A stretch of 7,936 bases of DNA from an uncultured Collinsella sp. Lineage in GTDB: Bacteria > Actinomycetota > Coriobacteriia > Coriobacteriales > Coriobacteriaceae. Location of the stretch: contig CABTZA010000086.1 in assembly GCA_902489225.1 (NCBI GenBank), positions 1 through 7,936 on the forward strand, given 5' to 3'. The translations under genes and the position numbers were made by a program. Under the pieces are notes generated by a model, which worked only from the letters and a program-made list of their open reading frames with translations, searched no databases and was not told the DNA's origin. Shown one piece after another: positions 1-5,420 of this stretch. Each line of letters starts with the position of its first letter. Positions within the stretch are counted from its first letter, which is position 1.

Positions 1-1148
1 AGCGACTGGCAGCTCACGGTTGCCTTGGAGCCCTCGGCCTTGGGTGTCGCCACAATAGAGCTGCGGAAGGTCTGAATGCCGCCACTCTTGGAGATGCCCT
101 TGGTCTCGACGGTTGCCGAGGTCTCGGGCGCGTTGAGCACGACCTTGCAGCCGGTGTCGAGGTTCTGCCCGGCGCCGGCAAAGGTGATGCCGGTAAAGCT
201 CGAGCGGGCGCGACGGCCGTTGAGCACGCTCATGGGGTAGAGGTAGCCCACGTGGCTGCCGAAGGAGCCGCTGATCCACTCGATGTCGCCATCCTCGTCC
301 ACGCGCGCACGCTTGGTGTTGAGGTTGTACATGTTCTTGGACCAGTTCTCGATGGTCGAGTAGCGCAGGTGCGCGCGCTTGCCCACAAAGAGCTCGACGG
401 CGCCGGCGTGGAGGTTGGCCACGTTGTACTTGGGCGCGGAACAGCCCTCGATAAAGTGCAGGTCGGCATCGTCCTCGACGATGATGAGCGTGTGCTCAAA
501 CTGACCGGCGCCCTTGGCGTTGAGGCGGAAGTAGCTCTGCAGCGGGAAGTCGAGCTTGGTGCCCTTGGGCACGTAGACAAACGAGCCGCCCGACCACACG
601 GCACCGTGCAAGGCCGCAAACTTGTGGTCGGTGGGCGGGATGAGCGTCATAAACTTCTCGCGGATGAGCGGCTCCCACTGCGGGTCGAGCAGGGCCTCTT
701 CGATGCCGGAGTAGACGATGCCCATCTTGGACGCGGTGTCCTGCATGTTGTGGTAGACGAGCTCGGAGTCGTACTGCGCGCCGACGCCCGCCAGGTAGCT
801 GCGCTCGGCATCGGGGATACCCAGGCGCTCAAAGGTGTTCTTGATGTCGTCAGGCACCGACTCCCAGTCGTGCTTTTGATCGGTGTTGGGCTTGACGTAG
901 GTGACGATGTTGTCCATGTCCAGGCCCTCGATGGAGGGGCCCCACGTCGGGTCGGGAAAACGATTGAAAATCTCGAGGGACTTTAAGCGCAGATCGAGCA
1001 TCCACTGCGGCTCGTCCTTCTTGGCGCTGATCTCGCGCACGATGTCGGGCGTGATGCCGGCGTCGAGGCGCTCGAATCCCTCCTCGCCATAGGTGAAGTC
1101 GTAGAGGCTGCGGTCGATGTCCGCGACCTCGGTGCGGTTCTTGGTCAT
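1..1148 (-). CDS. sufB: SufB, Fe-S cluster assembly scaffold subunit (C-terminus cut off by window edge)
   Basis: SufB is the scaffold subunit of the cytoplasmic SufBC2D complex, on which Fe-S clusters are built from persulfide sulfur. I read 382 residues from the ATG at 1148 (MTKNRTEV) to the left edge; family members run to about 470, so roughly the last 90 are missing. Recognisable blocks include YLAGVGAQYDSELVYH, VWSGGSFVYVPKG, FEHTLIIVEDDADLHFIEGC, APKYNVANLHAGAVEL, WIDGS-type 'EWISGSFGSHV', and the late block GISKSGGIQTFRSSIV. The cysteine in 'VSCQS' (residue 380) sits where E. coli SufB has its essential Cys405; that alignment is by eye. The start follows AAAGGGGCG on the minus strand at good spacing, 12 bases after the sufC stop, so the two are co-transcribed and probably translationally linked. 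sufD and sufS would be expected to the left, outside the window. Confidence 0.96.
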   Translation of the reverse strand, partial: MTKNRTEVADIDRSLYDFTYGEEGFERLDAGITPDIVREISAKKDEPQWMLDLRLKSLEIFNRFPDPTWGPSIEGLDMDNIVTYVKPNTDQKHDWESVPDDIKNTFERLGIPDAERSYLAGVGAQYDSELVYHNMQDTASKMGIVYSGIEEALLDPQWEPLIREKFMTLIPPTDHKFAALHGAVWSGGSFVYVPKGTKLDFPLQSYFRLNAKGAGQFEHTLIIVEDDADLHFIEGCSAPKYNVANLHAGAVELFVGKRAHLRYSTIENWSKNMYNLNTKRARVDEDGDIEWISGSFGSHVGYLYPMSVLNGRRARSSFTGITFAGAGQNLDTGCKVVLNAPETSATVETKGISKSGGIQTFRSSIVATPKAEGSKATVSCQS

Positions 1149-1160
1149 TGCGTCGCCCCT

Positions 1161-1961
1161 TTACGCCTGCTGCTCGGCAGCGGCGGCCTCGGCCTGGGCG
1201 CGCTGATCGGCGGCCTCGCGCTCGAAGGTCTCAAAGCCGTTCTTGTCGATCCAAGGGATCAGCGAGGCGTCATCCTCGCGCACGATGTGGCCCTTCACCA
1301 TAACGTGGACGCGGTCGACATCCAGGTGCTCCAGGATGCGCGTGTTGTGCGTGATAATGAGCATGGAGCCGTTGCAGCTCTTGCGGTAGGCGTCCATGCC
1401 ATGGCTGACGGTGGAGAGGGCGTCGACGTCCAGGCCCGAGTCAGTCTCGTCCAGGATGGCGAGCTTGGGCTGCAGCAGCAGAAGCTGGAGCATCTCGACC
1501 TTCTTCTTCTCGCCGCCCGAGAAGCCCACGCCCAGCTCTCGGTTGAGGTAGGCGGTGTCCATGTTGAGCTCGGCCGCGAGCTCCTTGACGCGACGGCGGA
1601 ACTCCTTGCCCTTCATCTCCAGGCCGGGGCGGCCGGCGATGCTGGCACGCAAAAAGCTCGATAGCGGCACGCCCGGGATCTCGACCGGGGCCTGGAAGCT
1701 CAGGAACAGGCCGGCGCGGGAGCGCTTGTCGGTGGTGAGCTCGGTGATGTCCTGGCCGTCAAAGACGATGCGGCCGTCGTTGACGGTATAGACGGGGTCG
1801 CCCATGACCAGGTGGCCAAGGGTAGACTTGCCGGCGCCGTTGGGTCCCATCAGCACGTGGGTCTCGCCGGCGGCGACGTTGAGGTTGACGTTGTGGAGGA
1901 TGGTCTTCTCGTCCACGGAGGCGGTCAGACCTTCGATGGAAAGCAGCGGATTTGCGCTCAT
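1161..1961 (-). CDS. sufC: SufC, ABC-type ATPase of the SUF Fe-S assembly complex
   Basis: SufC is the soluble ABC ATPase that drives conformational change in the SufBC2D scaffold. The 266-residue product has all ABC motifs: Walker A GPNGAGKST (39-47), Q-loop within LSFQAPVEIPGV (Q90), signature FSGGEKKK (147-154), Walker B LAILDE (167-172) followed by TDSGLD, and switch histidine H205 in IITHN. The EKKK signature and the ETDSGLD block are typical of SufC rather than of transporter ATPases, and there is no membrane segment. The C-terminal tail is Ala/Gln/Glu rich. I chose the ATG at 1961 (MSANPLL) because AGAGAGGA lies just upstream on the minus strand; the frame stays open to an ATG at 1991, but that start lacks a comparable ribosome site. 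It is the first gene of the leftward operon and precedes sufB by 12 bases. Confidence 0.97.
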   Translation of the reverse strand: MSANPLLSIEGLTASVDEKTILHNVNLNVAAGETHVLMGPNGAGKSTLGHLVMGDPVYTVNDGRIVFDGQDITELTTDKRSRAGLFLSFQAPVEIPGVPLSSFLRASIAGRPGLEMKGKEFRRRVKELAAELNMDTAYLNRELGVGFSGGEKKKVEMLQLLLLQPKLAILDETDSGLDVDALSTVSHGMDAYRKSCNGSMLIITHNTRILEHLDVDRVHVMVKGHIVREDDASLIPWIDKNGFETFEREAADQRAQAEAAAAEQQA

Positions 1962-1980
1962 GCTGTTCCTCTCTGTATAT

Positions 1981-2000
1981 GGTGTACTCATAGGTGTACT
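1981..2000. repeat. Tandem 8-mer GGTGTACT in the sufC leader
   Basis: Two exact copies of GGTGTACT (1981-1988 and 1993-2000) are separated by CATA, so the period is 12 bases, close to one helical turn. They lie between the predicted suf promoter and the sufC start, in the transcribed leader. On the minus strand the motif reads AGTACACC. Same-face spacing would suit a dimeric or tandem-bound regulator, but no function is shown. Confidence 0.5.
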
Positions 2001-2025
2001 AAACCCTAGGAATCTTCTCGGAATA

Positions 2026-2053
2026 AAGTTACTATGGGTTCGGCGTTAGTCAA
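2026..2053 (-). promoter_or_regulatory. Predicted promoter of sufCB
   Basis: On the minus strand TTGACT (+ strand 2048-2053) matches the -35 consensus in five of six bases. A weaker -10, TAACTT (2026-2031), lies 16 bases downstream; nearby AT-rich alternatives such as AACTTT at 17-bp spacing are possible. Transcription would begin about 2019, giving a leader of roughly 60 bases before sufC. The -35 is inside the dyad at 2046-2069, which suits repression by occlusion. Confidence 0.5.
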
Positions 2054-2069
2054 GGGAAAACCCGACTAA
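2046..2069. promoter_or_regulatory. Nested dyad, candidate operator of the Rrf2 regulator
   Basis: Perfect 6-bp arms TTAGTC (2046-2051) and GACTAA (2064-2069) enclose a second inverted repeat, GGG-AAAA-CCC (2054-2063). The 24-bp element lies in the divergent region between sufC and the regulator gene and covers the predicted suf -35 element. Rrf2 proteins bind dyads of about this length as dimers, so it is the best operator candidate in the window. Assignment to this regulator is inference from position only. Confidence 0.45.
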
Positions 2070-2091
2070 TCCACTCGACTTTTCTAGATGT

Positions 2092-2120
2092 GGGACAAAT
2101 TCATCGGTTATGTATGTCCC
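2092..2120. repeat. Inverted repeat GGGACA-N17-TGTCCC upstream of the regulator gene
   Basis: Exact 6-bp arms (2092-2097 and 2115-2120) flank 17 bases that are AT-rich and include TTATGTAT, a possible -10 region for the rightward transcript. The repeat ends 21 bases before the regulator start. It could be an autoregulatory site or a leader hairpin; with only 6-bp arms, chance is a real alternative. I could not identify a convincing -35 for this gene. Confidence 0.3.
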
Positions 2121-2141
2121 CAGCGTTATGGAAGGGTAGGT

Positions 2142-2573
2142 ATGCTCATTTCTTCCAAGGGCCGCTATGCCCTCCGATTGATGATCTATATCGCAGCGCT
2201 TGGCGACGCCGAGGGCAAGATTGCCCTGCGCGAGGTCGCCGACCGCGAGCATATCTCGCAAAAGTATTTGGAGCAGCTGGTGCGTCCGCTTATGAAGGCT
2301 GGCCTGCTTAAGAGCGTGCGCGGCAAGGGCGGCGGCTACATGATGGCCAAGGACCCGGCTGAGGTGCGCGCCGGCGATATCTTGCGTGCCGTCGAGGGCA
2401 GCACGGCTCCGGTGGCGTGCGACGGCATCGACAACAGCTGCACCCGCAGCGATCTTTGCTCGACCGTCAAGTTCTGGCGTGGTCTGGACGACGTGATCGA
2501 AAAGTACGTCGACGGCGTGACGTTGGCCGACCTGGCCACCGTTCCCGAGATCAACTTTGACATTAAGCTGTAG
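2142..2573 (+). CDS. Rrf2/IscR-family transcriptional regulator with putative Fe-S cluster ligands
   Basis: This 143-residue protein is an Rrf2-family DNA-binding regulator, and its position beside sufCB suggests it senses Fe-S status and controls that operon. It opens with the family hallmark MLISSKGRYALR. The winged helix-turn-helix covers about residues 1-70, including ISQKYLEQL (38-46) and the wing sequence SVRGKGGGY (58-66). Three cysteines, C93, C100 and C106 (spacing C-X6-C-X5-C), occupy the place of the IscR ligands C92, C98 and C104 (C-X5-C-X5-C), so a cluster is plausible but not proven. The start at 2142 follows AAGGG five bases away; the frame extends upstream to 2088, but the extra residues do not resemble the family. 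It is divergent from sufC, and the stop codon overlaps the ribosome site of the next gene. Confidence 0.93.
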   Translation: MLISSKGRYALRLMIYIAALGDAEGKIALREVADREHISQKYLEQLVRPLMKAGLLKSVRGKGGGYMMAKDPAEVRAGDILRAVEGSTAPVACDGIDNSCTRSDLCSTVKFWRGLDDVIEKYVDGVTLADLATVPEINFDIKL

Positions 2574-2576
2574 GGG
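2572..2576 (+). promoter_or_regulatory. Ribosome binding site overlapping the regulator stop codon
   Basis: AGGGG begins inside the TAG stop of the Rrf2 gene and lies five bases before the ATG at 2582. This decides the start of the nucleotidyltransferase gene (against an in-frame GTG at 2576, which would have no ribosome site) and implies co-translation with the regulator. Confidence 0.7.
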
Positions 2577-2581
2577 TGCAA

Positions 2582-2869
2582 ATGGCATCTCTCGACAAGG
2601 TGTACAAGCAAATCGAAGTTTTTGCTCGGGAATGTGACGCCGAGAAGGTCGTGCTGTTTGGGTCTCGCGCTCGAGGTGACAACTTGCCCAAGAGCGATAT
2701 TGACATCGCCGTAGCAGGTTGCCGGGATTTCGGCCGCTTCTCATATTTGATCGATGAACGTCTTGATACTCTTTTAGATGTAGACGTCGTCAATCTCGAC
2801 GAGTCCTTATCGCAGCAATTGCTCGATGAAATTGCCAGGGATGGTGTGATTCTGTATGAAAAAATATGA
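2582..2869 (+). CDS. MntA-like minimal nucleotidyltransferase (candidate type VII antitoxin)
   Basis: A 95-residue minimal nucleotidyltransferase of the MNT (HI0073/MntA) family. The pol-beta-type active site is intact: G27-S28, then exactly ten residues, then D39-I-D41, which fits the GSX10DXD motif reported for MntA antitoxins. A third acidic residue, D68 in LLDVDVV (D66 is the alternative), completes the usual metal-binding triad. In characterised type VII systems MntA transfers AMP to a tyrosine of the HEPN toxin and neutralises it; that role is inferred here from motifs and from the adjacent partner gene. The gene begins 8 bases after the regulator stop and overlaps the next gene by 14 bases, an arrangement typical of a stoichiometrically expressed pair. 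Base composition is more AT-rich than in the neighbouring suf and regulator genes, which hints at separate acquisition. Confidence 0.9.
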   Translation: MASLDKVYKQIEVFARECDAEKVVLFGSRARGDNLPKSDIDIAVAGCRDFGRFSYLIDERLDTLLDVDVVNLDESLSQQLLDEIARDGVILYEKI

Positions 2870-3275
2870 GAACTTTGTCAGCGCCTTGGCGAATCTTGAG
2901 GATGCGCCCAATCAGGATCTCAACAATGATTTTGTTCAGAGTGGATTGATTAATAAGTTCAATCTTCAATTTGAACTGAGCTGGAAGCTTCTTAAGCGTC
3001 TGCTCGAGTATGAGGGCGCCACGCTTGCCGCGTCGGGGTCTCCTCGCGCCATCTTGAAGGAGTCGTACCGATTCTACGACTTTATTGATGAGGCAGCCTG
3101 GCTAGATATGCTCAGAGACCGCAATACGAACGTCCATATCTATGACAACAAGCTCGCTCAAGATTTGATTCAGCGCATCTTGAACGTCTATATCCCCGCA
3201 TTCTGCCAGCTGAGGGACGGGCTGATGGAGCGTTACGGCGAGCTTCTGTTGGCGCCCGACGACCAGTTTGTTTAA
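2856..3275 (+). CDS. HEPN / HI0074-family protein (candidate HepT toxin)
   Basis: This 139-residue helical protein resembles the HI0074 'nucleotidyltransferase substrate-binding' branch of the HEPN superfamily. The block FNLQFELSWKLLKRLLEYEG (35-54) is characteristic. The HEPN motif is intact as R89-NTNV-H94-I-Y96, fitting RX4HXY; in HepT toxins R and H are RNase residues and Y is the AMPylation target of MntA. Toxin activity is therefore likely but not certain, since some HI0074 proteins are described only as nucleotidyltransferase partners. It starts inside the upstream gene (14-base overlap, different frame), with AGGGATGG about ten bases before the ATG, so translation is probably coupled. 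The 5' half is clearly AT-richer than the suf genes. I see no convincing terminator after it. Confidence 0.88.
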   Translation: MKKYENFVSALANLEDAPNQDLNNDFVQSGLINKFNLQFELSWKLLKRLLEYEGATLAASGSPRAILKESYRFYDFIDEAAWLDMLRDRNTNVHIYDNKLAQDLIQRILNVYIPAFCQLRDGLMERYGELLLAPDDQFV

Positions 3276-3290
3276 TTCCTTAAGATTTCG

Positions 3291-3324
3291 CGGAGGGTTG
3301 TTGCCGTTTACCGAGGGGTTGTTG
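3291..3324. repeat. Imperfect direct repeat (CGGAGGGTTGTTG / CGAGGGGTTGTTG)
   Basis: CGGAGGGTTGTTG near 3291-3303 recurs as CGAGGGGTTGTTG near 3312-3324, a period of about 21 bases (two helical turns). The second copy runs into the palindrome at 3318. It lies just upstream of the predicted promoter of the surface-protein gene and may mark tandem regulator sites; function unknown. Confidence 0.4.
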
Positions 3325-3333
3325 TGCAACAAC
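3318..3333. promoter_or_regulatory. Palindrome GTTGTT-GTGC-AACAAC, candidate operator
   Basis: Perfect 6-bp arms GTTGTT and AACAAC flank GTGC. The element overlaps the predicted -35 hexamer of the surface-protein gene, so a bound protein would affect its transcription. Twelve bases of it (GTTGTGCAACAA, 3321-3332) recur in inverted orientation at 5285-5296. There is no T-run after it, so a terminator is unlikely. Confidence 0.45.
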
Positions 3334-3350
3334 GGGCGAGCTGCAATACT
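3322..3350 (+). promoter_or_regulatory. Predicted promoter of the cell-wall-anchored protein gene
   Basis: TTGTGC (3322-3327) and AATACT (3345-3350) are separated by 17 bases, with AT-rich sequence following the -10. Both hexamers are only moderate matches (three and four of six). Transcription would start near 3357, leaving a leader of about 45 bases ending in the strong ribosome site AGGGAGG (3392-3398). Confidence 0.4.
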
Positions 3351-3403
3351 TATTTTTATCTTTGCAAACTGAACTTTAACTACACCAATGCAGGGAGGAT
3401 CTT

Positions 3404-5221
3404 ATGCAGCCCAAGCATTCTGCTATTGTCGCGGGCCTGACGTTGGCGCTTTCGTTTGGCGCCGTTTCCGCGCCGGCACCTGTCGCTGCCGAGGAGCCCA
3501 CGCCGGGCGTTGCCTCGGATGCCACCGATATCGATAAGGGTCTCTACACCCAGCAGTCCTTCTCGGGCGTGCTGAGGTCGGTCCAGGGCGTTTCGTTTGT
3601 CAACGTGACTCCCGAGATGAAGTACTTTACCAAGTACGAGAGCCATGGTAACTACAACCAGGGATTTTCGTATGGTGACGGCTATAACGCACTGGGTTAC
3701 TATCAGTTTGATCGCCGCTGGTCGCTCATTCCGTTTATGAAGCAGGTTTACAACTACGATTCTGCCAAGTACAGCATGCTCAAGGATGCGATTGATCGCG
3801 GCAGCGAGATTTCCAACACGAGCAATGCCATGTATGAGAACGGCCAGCTCACCGAGTTGGGCCGTATTGCGCAGGAGGCCTTTCAGGGTGCTTACAACAC
3901 CGATCCTGTTGAGTTCTCAGCACTTCAAGATGCTTATGCGTACAACTCGTACTATGCGGTGACCGAGGCGTGGCTCAAGAGCGGCCTGGGTATTGACATT
4001 TCGGGCCGCGCCGACTGCGTCAAGGGCATGGTGTGGAGCATTACCAACATGTGCGGCACTGGTGGCTGCAGGGACTTTTTCCGCTGGGCGAATCTTTCCA
4101 ACGATATGTCCGATCGCGAGTTTGTGACGGCGCTTTCCAACAGCGTGGTCAATAACGTGGCGACCAAGTATTCGAGCCAACCCCAGTATCATGAGGGCTG
4201 GAAGAACCGCTACCGCAACGAGCTAAAGGACTGCTTGGTTTATATCGCTGAGGACGAGGCTGCCGCCGCGACGCCCGTGCAGCCCGAGCCCACACCGGCG
4301 CCCTCGCCGACACCTGATTCGAATGACGACTCGAGTGACGATGCCAACGATGACAGGATGGATGCGCCCTCGACCGATGCTGACGGTAATGGCTCTGCTG
4401 GTGGCACTACCAACGACGGCTCTACCTCGAACGGCTCCGATTCGAACGGCTCTGCTGCGGGCGATTCGCCTTCAAGCTCTGCCGGCAATACGGACAGCGA
4501 CGCTTCTGGTTCGACCGGCGCTGACACCTCTAACTCATCTACCGGCTCGAGCGATTCGTCCGTTGACACCGGCTCTAACAACGGCTCCGGCTCTGACGCA
4601 ACCCCTGATTCCGATGCTTCCAAGGACGATTCGAATAAGGCGCCGGACGCTCCCGTTGCTTCGCCGGACAAGAAGCCTTCTTTCTCCGAGCAGCTTGGTT
4701 CTACGCTGGGTTCTTCGCTGATGGCTGGCGTTAATAACGGTTCGGCCCAGAACAAGGACAACTCTGATCAGGCTTCCACGGAAAAGACCGAAGCCGTAAA
4801 GGGCGACTCCAAGGACAAGGCTTCCGAGAAGACCGAATCCGATAAGGGTTCTAGCTCTGAGGAGAAGGACGACAAGTCCACTCAGAAGAAGGACGAGGGT
4901 AAGAAGTCTGAATCTGAGGAGAAGGACGAGAACAAGGACAAGACCGAGGACGGAAAGCAGCAGGGCGAGGACGGCGGTAAGAGCAACACCGACAAACAGG
5001 TCCATGAGCAAAATGACTCCAAAACGGTGACCACTACGACCACGACGACCACCACAACCAAGTCATCTGGCGGCAATATGCCCAAGACGGGCGATCTGAT
5101 TGTGATGGCGAGCCTTGCCAGCGCGAGCTTGGCCACACTGGGCGCTACGTCTATCGTAAGTGGTAAGCATAAGCTCGATCAGCAGAAGAAGGCTTCTGGG
5201 GAGGATGGCTCGGAGGAGTAG
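3404..5221 (+). CDS. Secreted, sortase-anchored protein with lysozyme/transglycosylase-like domain
   Basis: A 605-residue cell-surface protein. Residues 1-29 form a signal peptide (positive start, hydrophobic core IVAGLTLALSFGAVSA, likely cleavage after APVAA). Residues about 45-282 form a globular domain that looks lysozyme/SLT-like: E79 in KYESHGNY as candidate catalytic acid, G98-Y-Y-Q101-F resembling the G-x-x-Q motif, and AYNSYYA (179-185) resembling the AYN motif. Four cysteines (205, 217, 222, 277) could form disulfides. A Pro-rich linker (about 288-305) leads to a Ser/Asp/Gly/Thr-rich stalk, then a Lys/Glu/Asp-rich stalk (about 455-535), ten threonines (543-552), MPKTG (559-563), a hydrophobic segment and a charged tail, a sortase sorting signal with M in place of L. 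The start has a strong AGGGAGG site five bases upstream. It is probably monocistronic, with its own terminator. Peptidoglycan cleavage is inferred; the exact family is not recognised. Confidence 0.9.
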   Translation: MQPKHSAIVAGLTLALSFGAVSAPAPVAAEEPTPGVASDATDIDKGLYTQQSFSGVLRSVQGVSFVNVTPEMKYFTKYESHGNYNQGFSYGDGYNALGYYQFDRRWSLIPFMKQVYNYDSAKYSMLKDAIDRGSEISNTSNAMYENGQLTELGRIAQEAFQGAYNTDPVEFSALQDAYAYNSYYAVTEAWLKSGLGIDISGRADCVKGMVWSITNMCGTGGCRDFFRWANLSNDMSDREFVTALSNSVVNNVATKYSSQPQYHEGWKNRYRNELKDCLVYIAEDEAAAATPVQPEPTPAPSPTPDSNDDSSDDANDDRMDAPSTDADGNGSAGGTTNDGSTSNGSDSNGSAAGDSPSSSAGNTDSDASGSTGADTSNSSTGSSDSSVDTGSNNGSGSDATPDSDASKDDSNKAPDAPVASPDKKPSFSEQLGSTLGSSLMAGVNNGSAQNKDNSDQASTEKTEAVKGDSKDKASEKTESDKGSSSEEKDDKSTQKKDEGKKSESEEKDENKDKTEDGKQQGEDGGKSNTDKQVHEQNDSKTVTTTTTTTTTTKSSGGNMPKTGDLIVMASLASASLATLGATSIVSGKHKLDQQKKASGEDGSEE

Positions 5222-5250
5222 CCTTTCAGATTGTTTTCAAAGCGTTTGAG

Positions 5251-5286
5251 ACGGGGTCCGGTGCAGCCGCATCGGATCCCGTTTTT
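5251..5286 (+). terminator. Rho-independent terminator of the surface-protein gene
   Basis: A 14-bp stem (5251-5264 with 5269-5282), containing two G-U pairs, closes on the tetraloop AGCC and is followed directly by a five-T run (5282-5286). It lies 30 bases after the stop codon. This is the clearest terminator in the window and separates the surface-protein gene from the gene starting at 5421. Confidence 0.9.
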
Positions 5287-5296
5287 GTTGCACAAC
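5285..5296. repeat. Inverted copy of the 12-mer GTTGTGCAACAA
   Basis: TTGTTGCACAAC here is the exact reverse complement of 3321-3332 upstream of the surface-protein gene. It begins in the T-run of the terminator and lies about 65 bases before the predicted promoter at 5360. The core GTTGCACAAC is a near-perfect palindrome. It may be a second site for the same regulator; chance overlap with the terminator tail cannot be excluded. Confidence 0.4.
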
Positions 5297-5304
5297 GATT
5301 TGTT

Positions 5305-5321
5305 ATGCCCCCTCGGGGCGT
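5305..5321. repeat. Short GC-rich hairpin GCCCC-CTC-GGGGC
   Basis: Five G-C pairs (5307-5311 with 5315-5319) around a CTC loop, extendable by a T-G and an A-T pair. It lies between the terminator and the next promoter and is not followed by a T-run. It may be a remnant second terminator or a protein site; no role is shown. Confidence 0.3.
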
Positions 5322-5359
5322 CAGTTGCTACCGTTGCCCGAAACCTTTGCAAGTCGATA

Positions 5360-5387
5360 TTGTTGCGCTCCGCCTGCTCGTTACAAT
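5360..5387 (+). promoter_or_regulatory. Predicted promoter of the AAA-ATPase-like gene
   Basis: TACAAT (5382-5387) matches the -10 consensus in five of six bases. TTGTTG (5360-5365) lies 16 bases upstream as a weaker -35. The leader to the GTG start at 5421 would be about 27 bases and contains the ribosome site GAGGGAGAG. Confidence 0.5.
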
Positions 5388-5420
5388 GGGCATCGTGCTG
5401 CGTTAGAGGGAGAGTTTACG

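Noticed and set aside
252..986. Long plus-strand open frame opposite sufB (244 codons)
   Set aside because: It is the antisense shadow of a clearly conserved sufB reading; its composition is that of an overlapping frame in GC-rich DNA and it shows no recognisable domain.
1962..1991. Upstream in-frame ATG extending SufC by ten residues
   Set aside because: The ATG at 1961 has a better ribosome site (AGAGAGGA) and gives the usual N-terminus; the extension is coded by the repeat-containing leader.
2002..2040. AACCC...GGGTT inverted repeat around the suf -10 region
   Set aside because: Only five bases per arm with a 29-base gap; too likely by chance compared with the dyad at 2046-2069.
4240..4761. 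Ser/Glu-rich minus-strand frame and other frames inside the stalk region
   Set aside because: They arise from the low-complexity codon pattern of the stalk and have no start signals or domain.
3321..5296. The 12-bp inverted copies as terminal repeats of a mobile element
   Set aside because: No transposase or recombinase lies between them, no target-site duplication is evident, and one copy overlaps the promoter and the other the terminator tail, which fits regulatory use better.
5325..5420. Upstream ATG extending the ATPase-like protein by 32 residues
   Set aside because: It lies ahead of the predicted -10 element, has no ribosome site and does not resemble the family, whereas the GTG at 5421 has GAGGGAGAG in front.
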